Assembly (NCBI RefSeq): GCF_963676735.1
Contig: NZ_OY781464.1
Coordinates: 1 to 64,000 of the forward strand
Source: an uncultured Draconibacterium sp.
GTDB lineage: Bacteria > Bacteroidota > Bacteroidia > Bacteroidales > Prolixibacteraceae
Direction: 5' to 3'
DNA: 64,000 nucleotides
A program made the position numbers and the translations under genes. Position 1 is the first letter of the stretch; each line of letters starts with the position of its first letter. The notes below the pieces were generated by a model, which saw only the letters and a list, made by a program, of their open reading frames with translations, made no database searches and was not told where the DNA came from. Below, one piece after another: positions 31,101 through 38,317 of the stretch.

Positions 31101-34100
31101 TTTTTCTTCAGCTATATGGGGTTTCCCGCTAAGTATAACTTGCTGTTCCGTCTCCCAAAGCTTATCAGCCACTTCTTTTGGGAAAAAGTCGTGGGCTGTT
31201 TTACCAACTACGTCAACAGTTTGCAGTGTTTTTTCTATTATATGCTTATTTACCATTGTAATGCGCCCGTGTTTATCTATTGTCCAGGCATCATCGGGTA
31301 AATGGTTAATAAAGTTACTTAGTAAATCCTGGCTTTCTTTTGTTTTTTGTTTGGCAATAATTTGTTCGGTAATGTCGATACCTACAGCATGAATCTGTTG
31401 ATTTGAAGGATTTACAATAGCTGACCATGCAAAGTTTTTATAATGTCCGTTTTTGTGTTTGCCACGTAATTCGAAATATGAAATTGTTTCTCCCTTTTCT
31501 AAGGATTTCATTGCTTTTTTGGTCGCTTCAATATCATCGGGGTGCACCAGTTCTAAAAAGTTTGTACCCAGCAGTTCCTCTTTTTTAAAACCTAGTATGT
31601 TTTCCCATCCTGCGTTAATGTTTACGATTTTTCCTTCGATACTAGAGATTAGGTGTAAACTAATGGGTTGTTCAAAAAAGGCATTCATCGACTCAGTAGC
31701 TTTTCGTTTTTCGGTGATATCAATAACCATAGCAATCAGCCTTTCCAATTTGCCATTACTGTTTCGAATAGAAGTAACTGCTGTATCTAACCATAAGTAA
31801 TCTCCATTTTTGGATTTGTAGCGTTTTTCCATTCGGAAACTATCCCGTTTGTTCTCGTTGATTTCCTGAATATACTTTGCTTCAATTGCTAAATCTTCTG
31901 GATGCGTAATCGTGGCATAATTCAGACCCATCATTTCTTTATGAGAATAGCCGGTAATGTTTAAATACTCCTGGTTCACTTCCTGAACAGTGCCGCTTGT
32001 GTCGCCAATGGCCATGCCAATATTGGCATTTTCGAATAATCCACGGAATTTTCCTTCGCTTTGTTTTAACTCTCTTTCTGTTTTTTTGCGGTCGGTAATA
32101 TCCACACAAAAACCGAGCACCCCATCCACCTTTTTATCATTGTTAAAAAGCGGTATTTTACTGGTTAAAACCACTCCATCTTCGCCTTTGGCATTTAAAT
32201 ATGGTTCTTCAATATTATAAACAGGCTTTCCGGATTCCAGTACTTTCTTGTCCCAATTTTGATAATCCTCACTGTTATCGTTATCGCGAATAAAATCAAA
32301 ATCGGTTTTTCCTTTAATTCTTTTTGGGGATTCCAGTCCTATCACATCAGCAAACTCTTTATTACAACCTTTGTACACCAGGCTTTTATCTTTCCAGAAA
32401 ATCTGATTAGGCATATTATCGATAAGCAGCCAAAGGAAGTCTTTTTGCTTTCTGAGTTCCTCTTCTCCTTTTTTGCGTTCGGTGATGTCTTTTAAATTAA
32501 GAACTATTCCATTTACAGCAGGGTTATCTAGCAAGTTTGTTAAATTGGTTTCGAGCCAACGGTATTCACCGTCTTTTCTTTTTAATCGGTATTGTAATTT
32601 TTCCGGATTTTCTGGTTTTTTAAGAATTTTATTGATGCTTTCATAAATGTGGGGCAGGTCATCAGGATGAACATACTTTAAGGCATCCTTACCAATCATA
32701 TCTTCTTCGGTATATCCAAAAAGCCTTGTATTGTTTGGGCTTGCATAAACCATTTCTTGTTTTGCATTAATAATGGCAACTCCCTCAGGGGCATTTTCTA
32801 TCAAGGCCTTAAAGTGGTTTCGGGTATTTATTATTTCGTTTGTTTTTTCTTTCAGTACTTGTTCCGCCTTTTTACGGTCGCTAATATCACGAATAATCAT
32901 GCTGGTTAATTCTTTCCCGTTTCTATCCTTAAATAAGGAAGAAGAAATTTCGACCGGGAATTTTGAGCCATCGTTTCTCAGCATGTTTATTTCACCAATG
33001 GCTTTCCCCTTTTTACTTCGCTCTTGTATGAGTAATGCTAAGCGCGGGTCGGTAAGGTCAACAAGGTTCTCGCGCCCTAACTGGCAAATTTCTTTTTCTG
33101 AGCGGCCAAACATTTTTTCGGCTGCGGTATTTACCGAAAAAACCTGCCCGCCGGGAGATGTTAAAAGAATGGCATCTATGCTGTTTTCCAGAACCAGGCG
33201 GTAGCGTTCTTCACTTTCTACAATAGCTTTGTTCTTTTGCTCTACCAATTCTTCCAAATGGTTACGGTATTGCTCAAGTTCTGCTTCTTGTTTTTTAAGC
33301 TGGTGTATGTCTGTAAAGGTGATTACTATTCCTTTTATTTCATCTTCAATCGATTTATAGGTTGAAATTCGCATCCACCAAATTAAACCATGTGTGCAAG
33401 TAACTTCTTTTTCAATGGCAACCATCGAATCAAGCACAGTGTGGCAATCCTGCTCAAGATTTTGGGTTTGGTAATGAGTTGCTATTTTATTTAAGTTTGT
33501 TTCTTCTGCATCTTTAGTAGCTCCATCTACATGGTCGTCGGGAGAAAATTGAAAGACCTTTAAGTTTCTATCGAGAAACAAAGTGGTAATGTTTGTAACT
33601 GCGCGCAAATTAATAAGGTTTTCTTTGGTTTCTTTTGCCAATGCACGGTATTCGCTTTCACTTTTCTTTATTCGTTCCTCGGCTTTAATCCTTTCACTTA
33701 CATCTTTGAGTGACACCAGGCGTACTTTTTCACCTTTAAATTCTGTTTCGTGCCCTTCCAATTCAGCGAAATAGAGACTGCCATCTTTCCGGGCAACTTC
33801 TGCAATATAGGGTTTGGCGTGTTGTTTTTGTATTTGCTCCTGTATTTTTTTTCTTGCTTTTCCTGAGGGTACCATGGAAAGCAGGTTTTCCCCAATGGCT
33901 TCTTCTTTGGTAAAGCCTGTAATTCTTAAAAATGCCTGGTTGCAATCCAACAGGATTCCATTTTTATGGATTAAGATTCCATCTAAAGTTGTTTCGGTTA
34001 AGAAACGGTATTTTTCTTCGCTTTCAGCCAGTTTATTTAGTGTTGTTTTGTATTTTGAGATATCCTTTAAAATAACTTGCCAAGCCTCTCTGCCATCGAA

Positions 34101-34763
34101 CTCAATTGAAATAACGGCAACCTCTACCGGAATGTATTTCCCTGTTTTAGTTTTTGCAGTACTTTCGTAATAATTGAGTGTTTTGTTTCCTTTTACCCGA
34201 TTGGTATAGTATTTAACAACATTGGCAATATTTTCGGGGGCAATAAATTTTGTAAAATCTGCACCTATCAGTTCTTCTTCCGAATATTCAGAAATCTTAC
34301 AAAGGGTAGGGTTCGTATACTTTATAACCCCATCTTGCAGTACGAAAACTGCATCGGGTAAGGCGTTGATAAGCTTCAAACAAGCTTCTCCCTCTTTAAA
34401 ACTCTCAGAAAAATTACTTCTGTTACAATTTTCAGAATTGAAAATTAAGTAAACACCATCGATACGTTCATTTTCGTCGTATTTTGATTTTAAGTTGATA
34501 GTGTAACATTTTGTGGACCTTTTAAATCCCTTGGGAAGATTTATTTCAGCTTCTTCGCCATGAAAGCATTTGTCTATTCGTGGTTGTAGTAAAGCAAATA
34601 GTTCTTCTCCAATTAAAGCATTTATATGCTTGTCAGTATTCACTTCTGAGGCTAATTTTACCACCTCACAGAACTTCTTGTTTATAAAACTAATTTTATA
34701 ACCTTTTTTTACTAATAAAATTGGTGTATCAATCGAATTCAAAATATTGTTTGTGCGGTCCAT
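28146..34763 (-). CDS. 2205-aa multi-PAS/GAF sensor histidine kinase without receiver domain
   Basis: An exceptionally long soluble kinase with no membrane segment. I count about 14 PAS-like domains, each introduced by motifs such as EEKYRFLTETTLDG, EERYRLVLENSIDAI, FKALIENAPEG or RYRDLFEHTPIAL, most ending in an (I/V)TDIT-type linker. The fourth is a divergent CheR-associated type. A GAF domain (WADCVHERKPVVHNDYE) sits between PAS 11 and 12 and matches the second GAF of the 1719-aa kinase. The C-terminus has a phytochrome-type HisKA (SYSVSHDLRAPLRAI) and HATPase (NLIGNAVKYSS, DWGAGFN, GTGVGMAIAKR) and ends without a receiver. It is the first gene of a probable operon with the 768-aa hybrid. 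Signals are unknown; tandem PAS arrays usually bind small ligands or dimerise. Confidence 0.92.
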   Translation of the reverse strand: MDRTNNILNSIDTPILLVKKGYKISFINKKFCEVVKLASEVNTDKHINALIGEELFALLQPRIDKCFHGEEAEINLPKGFKRSTKCYTINLKSKYDENERIDGVYLIFNSENCNRSNFSESFKEGEACLKLINALPDAVFVLQDGVIKYTNPTLCKISEYSEEELIGADFTKFIAPENIANVVKYYTNRVKGNKTLNYYESTAKTKTGKYIPVEVAVISIEFDGREAWQVILKDISKYKTTLNKLAESEEKYRFLTETTLDGILIHKNGILLDCNQAFLRITGFTKEEAIGENLLSMVPSGKARKKIQEQIQKQHAKPYIAEVARKDGSLYFAELEGHETEFKGEKVRLVSLKDVSERIKAEERIKKSESEYRALAKETKENLINLRAVTNITTLFLDRNLKVFQFSPDDHVDGATKDAEETNLNKIATHYQTQNLEQDCHTVLDSMVAIEKEVTCTHGLIWWMRISTYKSIEDEIKGIVITFTDIHQLKKQEAELEQYRNHLEELVEQKNKAIVESEERYRLVLENSIDAILLTSPGGQVFSVNTAAEKMFGRSEKEICQLGRENLVDLTDPRLALLIQERSKKGKAIGEINMLRNDGSKFPVEISSSLFKDRNGKELTSMIIRDISDRKKAEQVLKEKTNEIINTRNHFKALIENAPEGVAIINAKQEMVYASPNNTRLFGYTEEDMIGKDALKYVHPDDLPHIYESINKILKKPENPEKLQYRLKRKDGEYRWLETNLTNLLDNPAVNGIVLNLKDITERKKGEEELRKQKDFLWLLIDNMPNQIFWKDKSLVYKGCNKEFADVIGLESPKRIKGKTDFDFIRDNDNSEDYQNWDKKVLESGKPVYNIEEPYLNAKGEDGVVLTSKIPLFNNDKKVDGVLGFCVDITDRKKTERELKQSEGKFRGLFENANIGMAIGDTSGTVQEVNQEYLNITGYSHKEMMGLNYATITHPEDLAIEAKYIQEINENKRDSFRMEKRYKSKNGDYLWLDTAVTSIRNSNGKLERLIAMVIDITEKRKATESMNAFFEQPISLHLISSIEGKIVNINAGWENILGFKKEELLGTNFLELVHPDDIEATKKAMKSLEKGETISYFELRGKHKNGHYKNFAWSAIVNPSNQQIHAVGIDITEQIIAKQKTKESQDLLSNFINHLPDDAWTIDKHGRITMVNKHIIEKTLQTVDVVGKTAHDFFPKEVADKLWETEQQVILSGKPHIAEEKIPSENGYRDKVLTRFPLFNEEGEVSGIGAIAHDITERKKAEREALRSANFANALLKNLSIPTFYKDKEGKYTGCNKAFEDFHGKSSQELFGKTVDEVFGNEWALAKRSLDIETLKKQETQVFEFDLLDKEGNEKRVMYSENIIYDENNEASGIIGSFLDISHHVFEEKLKTAQVMLMEKSLSQNVSEIIKSFLTEAEKLTKSQIGFYHFISNDQENILLQEWSDNTAMNYCKVVDNPEHYPISKAGVWADCVHERKPVVHNDYENLSHKKGMPEGHAPLVRELVVPVIRGEKVKAIFGVGNKPTNYSEDDTKLIQQLADFAWEIIDRKLAQDELAQSEEKFKSYVENAPYGVYVNDENGNFLETNIQCSKITAYTNSELLKMNLIDLLPIEDRKKPIPGFEGLVQKGIPVDVETPFINKHGERGWLHVNSIKLGENRFLSFVNVITQQKENEQQLKESRNQLAKIFEVAPTGIGQVVNRVFTDVNPVFCQMLGYTKDELIGKSARMIYPSQEDYDYVGKDKYEQIRKTGTGRVETRFKKKDGTILHIDMASTAIDDGDISKGTIFTALDISESMKYLKQIEKSEKRYRDLFEHTPIALWEEDLSEVIQFLNELKQQGKQLTTEFFKENPEILQSCVSKIKIIDVNKATLISHEAPSKETFYPRLPELFTDLSFKVVTNWLVEIANGNDSFSSQSQTITLNGEVRDTFMKAHLDRESATIILAVMDITEQKKAERELKIYQEHLEELVSNRTEALEESNKEMEAFSYSVSHDLRAPLRAISGFSKFLIEDYADVLDAEGNRYLNVINENTDKMDKLITDLLKLSRTSRAELKYIELNMKALARSMYMEVVSEEEQKDFEFIVNDIPNIKGDSTSIKQLWTNLIGNAVKYSSKSETKRIEIGAIQGAPGFYTYYVKDWGAGFNEDFKEKIFDTFKRLHKDSEFKGTGVGMAIAKRVVDKHNGTIWAESKGESGATFFFTLPAKPKQ

Positions 34764-35168
34764 GCTGATGTTGTTATAATAGAGTCTTAAAATAGCTATT
34801 ATTTTTGAAGATTAATAGGTTGGTGTACAGATTTTTGATAAATGTATTCTTACTTATGTTCTGTAAGTAATCTTGTGATATATGTAGTGTTGTCAACCGA
34901 ATGTTCTATGAGGAGTCTTGCTTAATTCAATAAGAGTATTGGAAAAGTTTAGAGAAATTAAGAGCTATGCGTTAACTGGGACAAGTGGGATAAAACAAAA
35001 ACAAGAAAAATGGTTTGATAATTTGCATGACTAAATTAAGGCGCAATGGAAATGCTTTTACTTAATTCGCCTCACTACTTCATCAACTACTCCAAATTTA
35101 AAAGATAGTGAGTAATCTCTTTGAAGAATAAATCGTGTGATGAATTGTAACATTGCTCTAGTTGTTTA
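34764..35168. other. 405-bp AT-rich intergenic region between divergent kinase genes
   Basis: This gap separates the start of the 2205-aa kinase from the kinase fragment at 35169. Its frames are full of stops and I see no kinase-like remnant, so the fragment begins abruptly. I could not find a good TTG/TAnnTTTG pair for the leftward kinase operon. No tRNA, hairpin terminator or repeat was recognised. Confidence 0.5.
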
Positions 35169-35897
35169 GTGCTTGTAAACCTGATAAACAATTCACTAAA
35201 ATTTACCGAGCAAGGAGCAATATCCTTTGGTTATAAGATAATAAATGAGCAAATCGAATTCTTCGTAAGCGACCAGCGCATTGGCATTCCAGAAGATAAG
35301 CTAAACGATATTTTTACTCGTTTTGAGCAAGTAAATTATGGAGATGCCAACTATGGCGGAACTGGTTTGGGACTAGCTATTAGCAAAGGTATAGTGGAAT
35401 TATTAGGCGGAGAAATAGCAGTAAAATCGAAGCTAAATAAAGGCACCACATTTACCTTTACTATACCACTAAAAGAAGTACAAGCCGAAAAAACAAGGGA
35501 AGACCACAAACCTCCCAAAGATGGATTTGAGGTAATGAAAAACTCAACCATACTTATTGCAGAAGACGAGGAAGTAATTCAGCTATTTTACAGGGAGCTG
35601 TTACGAGGATGTAAGTGCAAGTTACTTTTTGCAAATAACGGAGAAGAGGCGGTTGATATTTATAAAAGTAATAAGAAAATTAGTTTGGTACTTATGGATT
35701 TAAAAATACCAAAAATGAATGGTTTCTCAGCAAGTGAAGAAATTTTAAGGATTCATCCAGAAGCAAAAATCATCATCCAGAGCGCATTCTCCAATTCAAA
35801 CGAAAAAGAAAAAAGTTTAGCTTTAGGCTGTAAAGATTACTTAACCAAACCCATAAGAAAAGAGCTGCTTATCAGCACAATAAAGAAGCATATTTAA
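35169..35897 (+). pseudogene. 3' fragment of a hybrid histidine kinase (half HATPase plus REC)
   Basis: The 242-codon frame begins at a GTG exactly at the N box (LVNLINNSLKFT) of a HATPase domain, so the sensor, HisKA and first part of the ATPase are missing; the nearest upstream in-frame stop is at 35148. The G1 box reads SDQRIGIP where DTGIGIP is expected, so the conserved TG pair is lost, while G2 (GGTGLGLAISKG) is intact. The receiver looks complete, with EDEE, the Asp in LMDLKIP, a Ser in IQSAF and the TKP lysine. This is best read as a truncated remnant. It might still be expressed as a receiver-bearing protein, but I see no convincing promoter or ribosome binding site. Confidence 0.75.
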
Positions 35898-36001
35898 ATG
35901 TGATTGGAAATATGGTGTTCGTCCGCCTCCTTCGGCCAGGTCAGTGCCAGCTCGTTAAGCACTTTTTCATAATCCTCAATTTTTAATGGTATAAAAAAGA
36001 G
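35894..36001 (-). pseudogene. Short coding remnant, unrecognised protein C-terminus
   Basis: On the - strand a 35-codon frame reads with coding-like composition (FIPLKIEDYEKVLNELAL, then TWPKEADEHH) and ends at a TAA overlapping the kinase fragment's stop. It has no start codon and is cut upstream by an in-frame TAG at 36002-36004. I do not recognise the family. It may be the tail of a gene lost when this segment was rearranged, or chance. Confidence 0.25.
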
Positions 36002-36400
36002 CTAAACGCCCTGCATTCATTGTGGAAATACCCAAAGCTATTTACACATAATACCATCTTATAGGAACAGCCGCACAAATCCTAAGCTAAACCAAAGCTA
36101 TCCTATAATCACACTATGCAAAGTAGCCCCACCTTCCTAAACGTGTTTCGTGTTCCAATACGATTAATTGCCCTTATCGGCAAAGGTAAGCCCGTAAATG
36201 AAGCCAATCAAAAGACTACGGCATAACACACAAGCCAACGCACAATTCCATTTATTCCGTTTCCTTTTGCCTGTTTCATTTACTTTCCTTAGAAAGTTGC
36301 CTAAGCGTTCAATTAAGGTGTGTTATGCAATTAGTCGTTGAGATGTAGGAATTATTCATAATGAAATTCAAAAAACACCCTTATATGCAAACTGTATGCA
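35898..36400. other. Intergenic region with remnants and an inverted repeat
   Basis: About 500 bp without an intact gene. It includes the short coding remnant ending at 35894 and the inverted repeat 36221-36328. The composition differs from the AT-rich spacers around it. I see no intact integrase, transposase or toxin-antitoxin frame here. Confidence 0.5.
36221..36328. repeat. Inverted repeat with perfect 11-bp arms, attC-like
   Basis: GCATAACACAC (36221-36231) is the exact reverse complement of GTGTGTTATGC (36318-36328), with 86 bp between. A second, weaker match (CCAACGC near the left arm, AAGCGTT near the right) lies inside. Outer arms ending in TAAC/GTTA with inner boxes and a long partly palindromic centre resemble integron attC sites, but the arms do not match the RYYYAAC/GTTRRRY consensus exactly and no integron integrase is in the window. 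Confidence 0.45.
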
Positions 36401-36430
36401 AATAAAAAAGAGTCACAAGAAATAAATCTT

Positions 36431-36440
<10 letters not shown>
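36401..36440 (-). terminator. Terminator of tRNA-Ala
   Basis: AAAGAGT-CA-CAAGA (36407-36420) pairs with TCTTG-CA-ACTCTTT (36427-36440), leaving a 2x2 internal loop and a 6-nt loop. On the - strand it is followed by a T-rich run (complement of 36401-36409). It lies 10 bp 3' of the tRNA. Confidence 0.7.
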
Positions 36441-36524
<84 letters not shown>

Positions 36525-36536
36525 AATACGTGGCTG

Positions 36537-36569
36537 CAAATATAAAAATAATTTTCACAAACCGTCAAA
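36537..36569 (-). promoter_or_regulatory. Promoter of tRNA-Ala
   Basis: On the - strand a perfect Bacteroidota -7 box TATATTTG (36544-36537) lies 12 nt before the tRNA 5' end. A TTTTG -33 element (36569-36566 side) is 21 nt further upstream. Spacing and position suit a stable RNA promoter. Confidence 0.6.
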
Positions 36570-36668
36570 ATATTTTTTTGGTAAAGTTTTTGCAGTATAA
36601 AAATAACTGCAGAAAACCAGAAGCCGGCGTTCTTTAATTTATTGATAATCCAAATAAAATTAGAAGCC

Positions 36669-37445
36669 ATGATGAAACGAACATTTAAAAACGATCTTTC
36701 AAAAAATTATTTTCAGGAGCAGCCTAAGTCTTCTGCTTTTGCGCCCGAAAATGGGATAAAGCTGAAAACCAAAAAGACAAAAAATGCGGATATTGAAAGC
36801 AAAAAAACAACGTTTTTCCTGATTGGGTTGGTAATAGCTCTATGTTTAGTGTTTACTGCTTTTGAGTGGAAAACCCCTGTTAATAAAGCACGGATTATTG
36901 AGGGGGATGATAATTTTATTCCGCCCGAAGATCTGGTGATTCCAATTACAAAAACCGAAGAACCAGAGTCTGAAAAACCGGTCATTACAGTCCCGGTTTT
37001 TAAAGTTGTTAAAGATAATGTTCATATAAAAGAGGAGCTATTATGGGAAGGCGACGATCCGGAAGAACCGGTGTATATTGATTTTAATTTAATACAGGAT
37101 AACAGCGATAAAGAAGAAGAGAATTTGGATCACATCTTCGACCATGTTGAAATAATGCCCGAATTCCCGGGAGGCGATGCAGCACTGTTAAGCTATCTGG
37201 CACATCAGGTAAAATATCCGGTAATTGCGCAGGAAAACGGAATACAGGGGCGTGTATACATTTCATTTGTTATTGATGAAAACGGAACTGTTTTTAATGT
37301 AACACTCGCCCGCGGAGTTGACGCATCGTTAAATACAGAGGCCATTCGTGTAGTAGAATCCATGCCCCGGTGGAAACCCGGAAGACAGGGAGATAAAGCG
37401 GTAAAAGTTCGCTATACAGTGCCCATCAATTTTATATTGCGATAG
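36669..37445 (+). CDS. Energy transducer TonB (first of tandem pair)
   Basis: Start taken at the ATG at 36669 (258 aa); a TTG further upstream is less likely. One N-terminal transmembrane helix (TTFFLIGLVIALCLVFTAF) follows a basic cytosolic tail. A periplasmic linker unusually poor in proline comes next, then a C-terminal TonB domain (about 165-258). That domain has the Bacteroidota signature MPEFPGGDAALLSYLA, KYPVIAQENGIQGRVYISF and MPRWKPGRQ. TonB passes proton-motive force energy from ExbB/ExbD to outer membrane transporters; no exbB/exbD is in this window. The next gene is a paralog with a nearly identical C-terminal domain but a different linker. Confidence 0.93.
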   Translation: MMKRTFKNDLSKNYFQEQPKSSAFAPENGIKLKTKKTKNADIESKKTTFFLIGLVIALCLVFTAFEWKTPVNKARIIEGDDNFIPPEDLVIPITKTEEPESEKPVITVPVFKVVKDNVHIKEELLWEGDDPEEPVYIDFNLIQDNSDKEEENLDHIFDHVEIMPEFPGGDAALLSYLAHQVKYPVIAQENGIQGRVYISFVIDENGTVFNVTLARGVDASLNTEAIRVVESMPRWKPGRQGDKAVKVRYTVPINFILR

Positions 37446-37471
37446 AAAATTGAAATGAATTAAAAATTAAC

Positions 37472-37500
37472 TTGTATGTGAAGATTATTTTCTATCTTTA
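37472..37500 (+). promoter_or_regulatory. Candidate promoter of second tonB gene
   Basis: TTG (37472-37474), an 18-nt spacer and TATCTTTA (37493-37500), one base off TAnnTTTG, lie about 55 bp before the start at 37555 in the 109-bp gap after the first tonB gene. Confidence 0.35.
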
Positions 37501-37554
37501 AGCCCCGTTTTTAGAGGGCAAAAAAATCAAATAAAACAAATAAAAGAGTTAAGT

Positions 37555-38244
37555 ATGGAACTTAAAAAATCACCAAAAGCTGATCTGGAAGCCAAAAAAA
37601 ATACCTTTTGGCTGGTAGGGTTAGTAGTCGCGTTGGGAGTTTCGCTACTGGCTTTTGAGTGGACCACAAAACCTTCAAAAGTTGAGTCTTTGGGTACCAT
37701 TGAAACAGCCGAAGTTGAAGAAGAAATCATCCCTATCACTCGTGAGCAAGAGGTAAAACCACCTCCACCACCTCCACCACCAAAAGTAGTTGAGGTACTG
37801 AACATTGTTGACGATGAAGTAGAAATTGAAGACGAGCTGGAAATTGAAGATTCAGAAGCTGATGACGAAACTGTAATCGATGTGGCTCCTGTTATTGAAA
37901 CAGCCGAAGAAGAAGAAGAAGAAGAAGCTCAGGTATTCTTTATTGTTGAGGATATGCCTGAATTCCCGGGTGGAGATTTGGCATTGCGTAAGTATATCGC
38001 CAACTCGATTAAATACCCTGTAATTGCACAGGAAAACGGTATTCAGGGAAAGGTATATGTAACTTTTGTTGTAAGTAAAACAGGTAAAGTTACCGATGCT
38101 AAAATTGCCAGGGGTGTAGATCCATCACTGGATAAAGAAGCACTTCGCGTAGTTAATGCCCTTCCTGCATGGAAGCCTGGCAAACAGCGCGGAAAACCGG
38201 TTAATGTATCGTACACGGTACCAATTAATTTCGTGTTGCAGTAA
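37555..38244 (+). CDS. Energy transducer TonB (second of tandem pair)
   Basis: A 229-aa protein with one N-terminal membrane helix (FWLVGLVVALGVSLLAF). Its linker is proline-rich then strongly acidic (eight prolines before KVVEVLN, later a run of seven glutamates). The C-terminal TonB domain has MPEFPGGDLALRKYIA, KYPVIAQENGIQGKVYVTF and LPAWKPGKQRGK. This is the classic TonB layout. It is a tandem paralog of the gene ending at 37445, and the divergent linkers suggest the two may serve different transporters or envelope distances (inference). A strong terminator follows. Confidence 0.95.
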   Translation: MELKKSPKADLEAKKNTFWLVGLVVALGVSLLAFEWTTKPSKVESLGTIETAEVEEEIIPITREQEVKPPPPPPPPKVVEVLNIVDDEVEIEDELEIEDSEADDETVIDVAPVIETAEEEEEEEAQVFFIVEDMPEFPGGDLALRKYIANSIKYPVIAQENGIQGKVYVTFVVSKTGKVTDAKIARGVDPSLDKEALRVVNALPAWKPGKQRGKPVNVSYTVPINFVLQ

Positions 38245-38266
38245 CAAAGAAAAAACAATATTTTTG
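38236..38266 (+). promoter_or_regulatory. Likely hflX promoter
   Basis: TTG (38236-38238), a 20-nt spacer and a perfect TATTTTTG -7 box (38259-38266). The expected start point, about 38271-38273, falls inside the left arm of the tonB terminator, so the hflX transcript would begin past part of the hairpin and escape it. Confidence 0.5.
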
Positions 38267-38267
38267 C

Positions 38268-38299
38268 ACTCCTGTTTCAATAGAAGCAGGAGTTTTTTT
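38268..38299 (+). terminator. Intrinsic terminator after second tonB gene
   Basis: ACTCCTGTTTC (38268-38278) pairs with GAAGCAGGAGT (38283-38293), one G-U pair, 4-nt loop, followed by seven Ts. Confidence 0.85.
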
Positions 38300-38317
38300 G
38301 TTTAAAAAGTAATGTAA

